DNA of 64,000 nt from Allobosea sp. BH3. Lineage in GTDB: Bacteria > Pseudomonadota > Alphaproteobacteria > Rhizobiales > Beijerinckiaceae. Where the stretch lies: the NCBI RefSeq assembly GCF_025499465.1, contig NZ_JAIMCA010000005.1:372001-436000 (forward strand), read 5' to 3'. Of the stretch, positions 55,232-62,969 are shown one piece after another; within the stretch, counting starts at the first letter, position 1, and each line of letters opens with the position of its first letter. Both the position numbers and the translations under genes were made by a program. The notes below the pieces were generated by a model, which made no database searches, was not told where the DNA came from, and was given only the letters and a program-made list of their open reading frames with translations.

Positions 55232-56218
55232 TCAGGCGCTCTTGGCGATGGCCTCGATCCGCTCGATGCCGCCGAGCCGTGGCGCGAAGCTCGTCCAGAC
55301 CTTGCGAGCGCCGGCCTGCCACCCCTCGCGATCCTCCGCCGGCGCGACCTTGCCGCCCTCGGCCGCGGCGCGGGCCATCGAGGCAGCCTCGTCGGCCAGC
55401 ATCAGCACGTCGAAATAGGCGGCGCCCTCGATCACCGCGGCGGCGAGCGCCTCGCGATCCGGCGGCGTCAGCCCTGTCCAGAATCGGCCGCCGAACATGA
55501 CGACACCGCTCGCCCAGATGTGGCCCGTTTCGATCAGCCAGGGCACGACCTCATGCAGCCGGAAGCCGACATAGGCGGATTTCGTCAGGTCCATGCAATC
55601 GACCACGCCGGTCTTCAGGGCGTTGTAGGTCTCGGGGATCGGGATCGGCGTCGGATAGGCGCCAAGCCCTGACCAGAGCTCGGTATGGAGCGGGCTCTGG
55701 ATGACGCGGATGCGCTTGCCTTTGACCGAGGCCGGCGTCGTGAGCGCCTCCTTTGCCAGCAGGTGCCGGGCGCCGTAGTTGATGTAGGCCGGCACGATGA
55801 AGCCCTGTGCTTCATAGCGTGTCTTCAGATCGGCGCCCAAGGGGCCTGCCAGGACGCGACCGAGATGGCCACGATCGCGGAACAGGAAGGGCAGGTCGAG
55901 AATCTGCCCTTCGGGCACCCAGGCCGACAGGGTCGAAACGGTCGAGAGCGCGGCGTGAATCGAGCCCAGCCGCAGGCCCTCCGCGACCTCTTTCTCGCCG
56001 CCGAGCGCGGCATTGGGCACGATGCGCAGGTCGAACCGGCCCGGCGCGGAGCGCTCGAGCACATCTGCGATCCGGCGCCAGATCTTCGTCTCCGGCTTGT
56101 CCTCGCCGAGCAGGGACGCGACCGTGACCGGCCGGCCCGCTGCGAAGGCCCGTGCGCCGCTGAAGACGGCGGGCGCGGCAACAAGGCCGGCAGTGATGTG
56201 ACGGCGGGTGAACGGCAA
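55232..56218 (-). CDS. TRAP transporter substrate-binding protein, DctP family (orphan)
   Basis: 328 residues from a TTG at 56218, six bases after GGAGG; an ATG at 56248 is the alternative but has no such site. The N-terminus FTRRHITAGLVAAPAVFSGA is Tat-like. APGRFDLRIVPNAALGGEKE, VKGKRIRVIQSPLHTELW (with the ligand-binding Arg) and LKTGVVDCMD match DctP receptors for C4-dicarboxylates and related acids. No DctQ or DctM membrane genes are adjacent. Confidence 0.86.
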   Translation of the reverse strand: MPFTRRHITAGLVAAPAVFSGARAFAAGRPVTVASLLGEDKPETKIWRRIADVLERSAPGRFDLRIVPNAALGGEKEVAEGLRLGSIHAALSTVSTLSAWVPEGQILDLPFLFRDRGHLGRVLAGPLGADLKTRYEAQGFIVPAYINYGARHLLAKEALTTPASVKGKRIRVIQSPLHTELWSGLGAYPTPIPIPETYNALKTGVVDCMDLTKSAYVGFRLHEVVPWLIETGHIWASGVVMFGGRFWTGLTPPDREALAAAVIEGAAYFDVLMLADEAASMARAAAEGGKVAPAEDREGWQAGARKVWTSFAPRLGGIERIEAIAKSA

Positions 56219-56359
56219 GGGGGACCTCCGCGGATATCGTAGCGGCATCGCCTGAAACGCGCACTGCGGCAAGTGGTTGCCGGGCATGGCGGTATCGCGA
56301 TTTCGTGCTCGGCGCCAATCGGCTATCCAGTGCCGCAGCGACCGGCGGAGACTTGCCTG

Positions 56360-57235
56360 ATGACCGACACCCACGCGATTTCCTCCGGAGCCCTGCAGGC
56401 GACTGTTCGGGCGCAGGGTGGCGAACTCGTTGCGCTGGCCGATGCGAAGGGGCCGGCGCTCTGGCATGGCGGGCCGGAATGGCCGCGCCATGCGCCGGTG
56501 CTCTTCCCGGTTGTCGGGCGGCTGACGGACGATACGCTGATCCATCAGGGCCGCAGCTACCGCCTGACCCAGCACGGTTTCGCCCGCGACGCACTCTTCA
56601 CCTGGGTGGAGCGCGGCACGGACCGCGCCGTGCTGGAACTGCGCGAGAGCGCCGAGACGCTGGCGATCTATCCCTTCCGCTTCGTGCTGCGGATGATCTA
56701 CGCGGTTGCCGGCGATACGCTGAGCGTGACGACGCAGGTGAGCAACCCTGCCGAAACGCCGCTGATCTGCGGCGTCGGCGCACACCCGGCTTTCCTCTGG
56801 CCGCTCGTCGAGGGCGTTTCCAAGGAAGCGCATCGGCTGAGCTTCCCGGAGGTAGAACCCGGCCCCGGCCGCGCTGTCGAGGGCGGGCTGATCGGCGGGC
56901 CGCTCCCGCTGCCCTTCTCGGGCAAGGAATTGCCGCTCGCGGAAGGCCTCTTCGCCAATGACGCGATCGTCATTCCCGATGTCGCCAACCGCTCGGTGCA
57001 CTTCGCGGCGCTCGACGCCGCCGGGCAGGAGCGTCGCGCGCTGACGGTCAGCTGGGAGGGGTTCTGGGACCTCGGCATCTGGTCGAAGCCGACGGGCGCG
57101 CCCTTCCTGTGCATCGAGCCCTGGGCCGGCATGGCGAGCCCCCTCGGCTGGCAGGGGGAGTTTGCCGACAAGCCCGGTATCATGGCGCTGGCGCCAGGCG
57201 AGAGCCGCGACTTCACCTGGCGCGTGACGCTGTAG
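56360..57235 (+). CDS. Aldose 1-epimerase family protein
   Basis: 291 residues, beta-sandwich galactose-mutarotase fold, closest by eye to the LacX/YeaD-type branch. WHGGPEWPRHAPVLFPVVGR, GFARDALFTW and CGVGAHPAFLWPL hold the expected histidines; EPWAGMASP contains the general-base Glu region. The ATG at 56360 has GGCGGAG upstream. It may mutarotate a free or phosphorylated sugar. It stands alone, divergent from the TRAP receptor gene. Confidence 0.85.
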   Translation: MTDTHAISSGALQATVRAQGGELVALADAKGPALWHGGPEWPRHAPVLFPVVGRLTDDTLIHQGRSYRLTQHGFARDALFTWVERGTDRAVLELRESAETLAIYPFRFVLRMIYAVAGDTLSVTTQVSNPAETPLICGVGAHPAFLWPLVEGVSKEAHRLSFPEVEPGPGRAVEGGLIGGPLPLPFSGKELPLAEGLFANDAIVIPDVANRSVHFAALDAAGQERRALTVSWEGFWDLGIWSKPTGAPFLCIEPWAGMASPLGWQGEFADKPGIMALAPGESRDFTWRVTL

Positions 57236-57247
57236 AGCCCTACGAAC

Positions 57248-58837
57248 TTATTTCTTCTCGATGTTCCAGAACAGCATGACCGGCGCCGCCAGCACGCCGG
57301 CCACGTTGGTGCGGCGGGCATAGGGCTGGTCGAACTGCCCGAGCACGCGATAGGGCTGCACCTCGGCGAGGCGCTTATGCAGCGCTTCCAGCGCGACCTT
57401 CCGGCTCGCATCGTCAGGCGCATCGACGAAGGCGCCGCGCAGCTTCTCGGCCTCGGCGTCGCAGGGCCAGCCGGACCAGGCGCGCTCGCAGCCCATATTG
57501 GTGCCGATATTGGTCAGCGGAGACTGCATGGTCGCGCCGGAGGCGAAGGTCACGAAGAGGTTCCAGCCGCCCTGATCCGGCGGGTTCTTGTTCTGCTGGC
57601 GGGTCGTGACCGCGCCCCAATCGGCGAACTGCACATCGACATTGAAGCCGACGGCCTTGAGGGCAGCTCCCGCGACCTCCGCCATGCGGCCGATCGGCGC
57701 GATGTCATTGCTGGTGCTCAGCACCAGCTTCTCGCCCTTGTAGCCGCTCTCCTTGAGCAGCGCCTTGGCCTTCTCCAGATCGGGCTTGGCATAGCCCTCT
57801 GCGCCGGCCTCGATGCCGTTCGGCCCGCCGCAGACGAAATAGGCGCTGCAGCGCTTCCACCATGTCTCGTCGCCGAAGCCGGCGGCAAGGAAATCGGCCT
57901 GGTCGGTCGCATAGGCGAGGGCGAGACGCGCCTTCGGATTGTCGAAGGGCGGGTGGAGATGGTTCGGCCGCAGCATCGCCTGGGTGGAGAGGTTGGAATA
58001 GCGCTCGACCTTGACCTGGCTGTTCCCCGAGATGACCGGGATCAGGTCCTGGCTCGGCTGCTCCCAGATGTCGATCTCGCCGGTCTGCAGCGCCGCGGCG
58101 GCGGTCGCAGCGTCCGGCATGATCAGCCACTCGACCCGGTCGACCTTCACGACGCGCCCGCCGGAGAGCCCGTCGGCCGGCTCGGAGCGCGGCACATAGT
58201 CGGCGTTGCGGTCGTAGACGATCTTGGAACCGCTGCGCCATTCCTCGCGGTTGAACTTGAAGGGGCCGGAGCCGATGGTCTCCATCACCGGCTTCATCGG
58301 GTCGGTCTTGGCGTCGGCCTCGCGCATGATCACCGGGATCTGGCCGACGGCCGAGCCGAGCGCGAAGGGCACCAGCGCCAGCGGCCGCTTGAGCTTCAGC
58401 TTGAAGCTCGCATCGTCGATGGCCTCCATCCCCTCGGTATATTCGCCGAGCTTGCCGCCGATGGTGTCGCGCTTCATCCAGCGCGTCAGAGAGGCGATGA
58501 CGTCCTTGGTCGTCACCGGCTGGCCGTCATGGAATTTCAGGCCGGGGCGCAGCTTGAAGGTCCAGGTGAGCTTGTCCGACGAGGTCTCGAAGCTCTCGAC
58601 CATCTGTGGCTTGGGCTCGAGATTGGAGTCCCAGGCGAAGAGTGTCTCGTAGATCATCAGCCCGTGCATGCGGGTGATGACGATGGAGGCAGAGACGGGG
58701 TCGAGCGTCTTCAGGTCCGCATGCGGAGCGACGCGCAGCACGCGGTTCGCGGCCGGTTGGGACTGGGCCGCAGCCGATAACGGCAGCAGCGCGGAGGCCG
58801 AGAGCAGAAGCGCGGCAGCGAAACGGGGCAGGTGCAT
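57248..58837 (-). CDS. ABC transporter substrate-binding protein (SBP family 5), paralogue of 39196-40797
   Basis: 529 residues with a signal peptide (FAAALLLSASALLPLSAAAQ). LTWTFKLRPGLKFHDGQPVT is the family-5 signature. YVPRSEPA and NPPDQGGWN are shared with the protein at 39196-40797. The ATG at 58837 follows GGAGGAG by eight bases. No permease or ATPase genes are near. It is the last gene of an operon with an M20 amidohydrolase and an S12 hydrolase, which points to uptake of peptides or acyl-amino acids. Confidence 0.9.
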   Translation of the reverse strand: MHLPRFAAALLLSASALLPLSAAAQSQPAANRVLRVAPHADLKTLDPVSASIVITRMHGLMIYETLFAWDSNLEPKPQMVESFETSSDKLTWTFKLRPGLKFHDGQPVTTKDVIASLTRWMKRDTIGGKLGEYTEGMEAIDDASFKLKLKRPLALVPFALGSAVGQIPVIMREADAKTDPMKPVMETIGSGPFKFNREEWRSGSKIVYDRNADYVPRSEPADGLSGGRVVKVDRVEWLIMPDAATAAAALQTGEIDIWEQPSQDLIPVISGNSQVKVERYSNLSTQAMLRPNHLHPPFDNPKARLALAYATDQADFLAAGFGDETWWKRCSAYFVCGGPNGIEAGAEGYAKPDLEKAKALLKESGYKGEKLVLSTSNDIAPIGRMAEVAGAALKAVGFNVDVQFADWGAVTTRQQNKNPPDQGGWNLFVTFASGATMQSPLTNIGTNMGCERAWSGWPCDAEAEKLRGAFVDAPDDASRKVALEALHKRLAEVQPYRVLGQFDQPYARRTNVAGVLAAPVMLFWNIEKK

Positions 58838-58874
58838 AGGGTCGTCTCCTCCATAGGCACCGGCTGGCGCGTCG

Positions 58875-60383
58875 TCAGCCGGCGCGGTGCATTTGCAAAA
58901 TTCTTGCCCGGTGGCCGGAGACCCGCAGGTCGCCCTCGCCATCGAGCCAGAGGCAGGGCCGATAGCGCCAGGGGCCGTGGAGCAGATCTCCCAGAGCCCG
59001 GCCGTTTGGCAGCGGTGTCAGCTTCGTCACCGTGCCGCCGGAAGGCCACGCCATCAGCGCCGTGCCGTCCGCCCGGATCTCGATCTCGGTGCCGAAGCGC
59101 GGCTCGTGCCAGCGGCCGACGAGCCTTCCGTCGAGCGCGGTGCCGCCGGGCACGCGCCGCAGCGTTCTATTCGCGCCGCCGATCAGGCCCGAAAGCGTGT
59201 CGGCCCCCTCTGCGCGCAGACGGATGTCGAGATAGGCAGGCAGGCTGCGTAAGCCCCCTTCGCCATCGCCGACGAGGCGCTCGAAGCCGCCCATGAAGCT
59301 GATCGAATCCGGCGCGAGCTCCGCCCAGAACGGCCCTTCATCCGCGGCGAACAGGCCGGCGGGCGCTTGGCCGGCGGCCGGAAGCTCCTCGCCGAGGAGC
59401 GCCGCGAGAACGGTCAGCGCCGGCCAGAGCGCCTCTTCCTCGCGGTTGGTCATCACCACGACGCCGACGCCATGGGCCGGCGCTATCAGGAAATGATTGC
59501 GATAGCCCGGCAGCGAGCCGCCATGGCCGATGACGTCGGTGCCGCCGAGCCGGCTGCAGACCAGCCCGAGCCGGTAGGCGCTCTCGCTGCCATCTGCGAA
59601 ATGGCGGGGCGCGGCGAGCTTCTCCAGCATGCCGGCGAGCGGTCCGCGTCCGGCGAGCAGCGCCGAAAGCCAGCTCGCGAGATCGGTGGCGGAGCCGGCG
59701 ATGCCGCCCGAGGCAGAGAAATGGAAGCCGTAATGGCCGCGCCGCCAGCCTTCGGCCGCGCGCCAGTAGCCGGTGGCGAGGCCGGGAACGATCTCGGCGC
59801 CGTCATAGGGCAGTCGGAAGGCGAGGCCGAGCTCGCCGGAGAGCGCCGCGACGATTTCGGCATAGGGCTTGGCCGAAACCTTCTCCAGCACGCGTTGGCC
59901 AAGGCGCCAGCCGGTGTTGGAATAGGCCATCTCCGTGCCGGGCGTCGAACTCAGCGACGGAAAGAGCCTTGCGAGCGCGAAGATCTCCTCGGCATCGAGC
60001 GTCGCCGTATAGGGCACGCCCTGCTGCCAGAAGGCCTCCATCATGTCAGGCAGGCCGCCGGTCATGTCCAGCGCCCGGCCGAGCGTGACTGCGGCCAATG
60101 GCGCCGGCAGCTCCGGCAGCCAGCTTCCGAGCGTGGCATCGAGCGGCAAGCCGGCCCGCAGCAGCGCCACGGCCAGGACATGCTTGCTGATCGAGGCGAA
60201 GCGGTTGACCGTCGTCGGCGTGAAGGGCAGGCCATGCTCGATGCTGGCGAGCCCCCCGGCGAAAGCCTCGCGCACGCCGTCGCGGTCAAACAGGATGACC
60301 GTGCCGCCCGGCCCGGCTTCGCGCTGCCAGCTTGCGGCGATCTCGTCTGCGCGTTTGGCGGCGCCCGCCCAGTTCAGCGTCAT
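58875..60383 (-). CDS. Serine hydrolase of the S12 family, D-aminopeptidase (DAP)-like
   Basis: 502 residues, close to the roughly 520 of the Ochrobactrum D-aminopeptidase. The N-terminal penicillin-binding-protein-like domain carries SISK (Ser64-Lys67), YSNTGW (YxN motif) and HGGSLPGYRN (third motif). About 170 further residues form the barrel domains seen in DAP (GGFERLVGDGEGG, WRYRPCLWLDGEGD). No signal peptide is visible, so cytoplasmic. I use the ATG at 60383; an ATG at 60416 would overlap the upstream gene. It could release N-terminal D-amino acids from imported peptides. Confidence 0.85.
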   Translation of the reverse strand: MTLNWAGAAKRADEIAASWQREAGPGGTVILFDRDGVREAFAGGLASIEHGLPFTPTTVNRFASISKHVLAVALLRAGLPLDATLGSWLPELPAPLAAVTLGRALDMTGGLPDMMEAFWQQGVPYTATLDAEEIFALARLFPSLSSTPGTEMAYSNTGWRLGQRVLEKVSAKPYAEIVAALSGELGLAFRLPYDGAEIVPGLATGYWRAAEGWRRGHYGFHFSASGGIAGSATDLASWLSALLAGRGPLAGMLEKLAAPRHFADGSESAYRLGLVCSRLGGTDVIGHGGSLPGYRNHFLIAPAHGVGVVVMTNREEEALWPALTVLAALLGEELPAAGQAPAGLFAADEGPFWAELAPDSISFMGGFERLVGDGEGGLRSLPAYLDIRLRAEGADTLSGLIGGANRTLRRVPGGTALDGRLVGRWHEPRFGTEIEIRADGTALMAWPSGGTVTKLTPLPNGRALGDLLHGPWRYRPCLWLDGEGDLRVSGHRARILQMHRAG

Positions 60384-60393
60384 CGGTGCGGCC

Positions 60394-61554
60394 TCAGGCT
60401 TGCGGGAGGGCTTCACCCAGCAGGTTGCGGATGGCGCGCATGAAGACGCGCGCCCCGGTGCCGATGGCGTCGTCCGGGAAGTCGAAATCCGGATTGTGCA
60501 GATGGGCCGTGGCGCCGGAGCCGAGCAGGAACATCGCGGACTTGGCCTTGCGCCCGAACAGGCCGAAATCCTCCGAGCCGCGCGAGGGCGGCGTCGGCCC
60601 GTGCGGCACCTTCTCCTCGTCCATCGCCCGGCGCAGCATGGCGACGACCTCCGGCTCGTTTTCGCAGTGGTGGAAGATGTCGTGATAGCTCAGCGCGACG
60701 GTGAGCCGGCCCGCCTCGGCCGCATCGCGCGCGAGCTTTTCTGCGGCCTCGCAGAGAGCACCCATCTGCGCGTCGTTGACGGTCCGCAGCGTCGCCCACA
60801 GCTCGCCATGGCCCGGCGCGATGCCGAAGGCCTCTTCGCCGATGGAGACATGGGTGACGGTCACGAGCCGGAAATTCGCATCGAGCGGGCCGCCGGGGCC
60901 GAGCGCGGTCAAGGCCGGAATCAGCGCCGCGATGGCCGGCGCCGGCGAACGGCCATGCTCTGGCGTCGAGGCATGCGAGGTCTCGCCGGTCAGCACGATC
61001 TTGATACCGCGGGAGGCGCAATTGGCGGCGCCCTCAGAGATGCGTGCCTGCCCAACGGGAACGCCCGGGCGGTTGTGCAGGGAGAAGGCGTAGTCGGGCG
61101 CGATCTCCGCGAATTTCGGGTCGGCGATGACGGCGGCGGCACCGGCGCCGGTTTCCTCGGCGGGCTGGAACAGCAGGATGGCGCGGCCGCGCTGCGGCGG
61201 GTTGCGTGAGAGGCCCCGCGCCACGCCCGCCAGGATGGTCATGTGTCCATCATGGCCGCAGAGATGTCCCTTGCCGGGAATCTCGGAGCGATGGTCGCTG
61301 TCCGACAGTTCCTCGATCGGCAACGCATCGAGTTCGGCGCGGATCATCACCGTGGGACCCGGCTCGGCGCCCTCATAGATGGCGGCGACGCCATGGCCGC
61401 CGAGCCCGGTGACGATGCGGTTGGGGCCGGTCGGCTTGAGGATTTCGACGATGGTAGCGGCGGTCTCGCGTTCCTCGCCCGAGATCTCGGGCCGGCGATG
61501 CAGCCGGTGCCTGAGCTCGACGAGCTCGACCATATCGCTGTTGGTCAGGAACAT
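60394..61554 (-). CDS. M20 family amidohydrolase (M20D, hippurate/N-acyl amino acid hydrolase-like)
   Basis: 386 residues. Metal motifs GKGHLCGHDGHMTILAG, AEETGAG and SLHNRPGVPVG are present, with the lid domain (GETSHASTPEHGRSP) in the middle. The final TAHLHNPDFDF supplies the last metal histidine. It splits N-acyl amino acids, dipeptides or related amides. The ATG at 61554 follows GGGAGAGGAAGG. First gene of the M20-S12-binding protein operon. Confidence 0.91.
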   Translation of the reverse strand: MFLTNSDMVELVELRHRLHRRPEISGEERETAATIVEILKPTGPNRIVTGLGGHGVAAIYEGAEPGPTVMIRAELDALPIEELSDSDHRSEIPGKGHLCGHDGHMTILAGVARGLSRNPPQRGRAILLFQPAEETGAGAAAVIADPKFAEIAPDYAFSLHNRPGVPVGQARISEGAANCASRGIKIVLTGETSHASTPEHGRSPAPAIAALIPALTALGPGGPLDANFRLVTVTHVSIGEEAFGIAPGHGELWATLRTVNDAQMGALCEAAEKLARDAAEAGRLTVALSYHDIFHHCENEPEVVAMLRRAMDEEKVPHGPTPPSRGSEDFGLFGRKAKSAMFLLGSGATAHLHNPDFDFPDDAIGTGARVFMRAIRNLLGEALPQA

Positions 61555-61722
61555 AGGCCTTCCTCTCCCTGCGGCCGGCACTTCAAGCGGGTGGCCGGCT
61601 CTTGGCAGAGGTTCGACAATTCGCGCGGCTCGGCAAGGCGGTCCTGTGCCGGGGCGCCATGCGCTGGGTCGTCGGCTCGAAAGCGGGGAGGCGACTTTCG
61701 GAGGGCGTCGATGCCCTGTGCG

Positions 61723-61938
61723 TCAGTCGGCGAATTCGGCGTCGACCTCGGCGTCGAAGGCCCGCGCCAGCATGGCACGGCAGGCCTCGGCCTGTGCGCG
61801 GGCGGAATCGAGCGCGATATGGGGCATGATCTCGGCGAGATCCCGCAGCGCGAAATCCACGGCGGACATCAAGCCGAGCGCGGGCTCGGGCGGAGCGGAA
61901 GGTTCCGGCGGGCGACGAAACGCAATGACCTGACCCAT
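61723..61938 (-). CDS. Small hypothetical protein, 71 residues
   Basis: Unrecognised. GQVIAFRRPPEPSAPPEPAL at the start is followed by a helical part rich in Ala and acidic residues, ending in FDAEVDAEFAD. The start is the ATG at 61938; a GTG at 61950 would add four residues. The small, proline-rich N-terminus with FRRP resembles many short alphaproteobacterial proteins of unknown role. No membrane segment. Confidence 0.55.
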   Translation of the reverse strand: MGQVIAFRRPPEPSAPPEPALGLMSAVDFALRDLAEIMPHIALDSARAQAEACRAMLARAFDAEVDAEFAD

Positions 61939-62046
61939 AGACTTACTCACGCTGACGGCGAATCGGCGGTCAGTGTGGGGGGCGAGGTTTCAGGAAGTGG
62001 TTAACGCGACTGGCGGGCGCGCATTGAGGTCCATTTCGAAATTCTC

Positions 62047-62163
62047 AGCCCTCATCCTGAGGAGCCGCGGCAGCGGCGTCTCGAAGGATGCTCGAGGAGG
62101 CTCCTGAACCATCTGGAAAATCCTTCGAGACGCAGCCTCCGGCTGCTCCTCAGGATGAGGGCT
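62047..62163. repeat. Palindromic dispersed repeat, type AGCCCTCATCCTGAGGAGC
   Basis: The arms 62047-62089 and 62120-62163 form a long, nearly complete hairpin: AGCCCTCATCCTGAGGAGC on the left and its complement on the right, and GTCTCGAAGGAT against ATCCTTCGAGAC inside. The loop is about 30 nt. This class is, from memory, widespread in Hyphomicrobiales. It lies 21 bases after the end of the YgjP-type gene and could terminate its transcription. Confidence 0.8.
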
Positions 62164-62184
62164 GAAGGGGCCCCGCGGTGCGAC

Positions 62185-62925
62185 TCAGCCGAAGCCGTGC
62201 AGACTCGCGCCATGGCGCTTGAGCCAGGCTTCGGCCTCTTCGGTCTGCGGGTAGAGCTTGTGGGTCAGTGCCCAGAAGCGATGCGAATGGTTCATCTCCT
62301 TGAGATGCGCCACCTCATGCGCTGCGAGATAGTCGAGCACGCCGGGTGGGGCCAGGATGAGCCGCCAGGAGAAACTGAGATGCCCCTGCGAGGAGCAGGA
62401 GCCCCAGCGGCTCGTCGTGTCGCGGATGGTGATCTTGCGCGCCGGGATGCCGAGCGTGGCGGTGTGGCGGCGCACCGCCTTCTCAAGGTCCTGCAACGCG
62501 AGGCGGCGCAGGAAATCCTTCACCCGGCGCGGCACATGGGCGGCCTCGCCCGCCACCGCGATGATCGGCTGGCCGTCCTGGTCGCGCGTCGCCTGCGTCA
62601 CGCCGCGCGCCTTCGACCAGTGCACGATGCGGTGCGGCACGCCGCGCAACGGCACGGACCGGCCGGTCTCGAAGGGGACGATCTGCGGCCGCTTGGCGAT
62701 GCGTGCCGCGATCCAGCCGCCATGGTTCTCCGCGAAGACCCGCCCGGCCGCGAAATCGGCGCGCTCGGGCAGGGTCAGCGTGATCTCGCCGGTGGCCTGC
62801 GAGACGCGCAACGTCATCCGCCGCGCATTCGCACGCCGCTTCACCAGGACGGGAAAGCGCGTGCCGGCATGGACGACCTCGATCCGGTCGGGGTCCGGCT
62901 GGCGCCTGAACAGGGAGATGCGCAT
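62185..62925 (-). CDS. YgjP/UPF (DUF45) family M48-like metal-dependent hydrolase
   Basis: 246 residues. The C-terminal half has TTSRWGSCSSQGHLSFSWRL and the zinc motif HEVAHLKEMNHSHRFW (HExxH plus a third His), the defining pattern of YgjP-type proteins. The N-terminal half is beta-rich (KRRANARRMTLRVSQATGEI). No signal peptide. The family is broadly conserved, and its biological substrate is not established. Confidence 0.9.
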   Translation of the reverse strand: MRISLFRRQPDPDRIEVVHAGTRFPVLVKRRANARRMTLRVSQATGEITLTLPERADFAAGRVFAENHGGWIAARIAKRPQIVPFETGRSVPLRGVPHRIVHWSKARGVTQATRDQDGQPIIAVAGEAAHVPRRVKDFLRRLALQDLEKAVRRHTATLGIPARKITIRDTTSRWGSCSSQGHLSFSWRLILAPPGVLDYLAAHEVAHLKEMNHSHRFWALTHKLYPQTEEAEAWLKRHGASLHGFG

Positions 62926-62969
62926 CGCCTGCGATTGTGCGGGATTCGCGGGCGATGGGGAAGAGCTCG

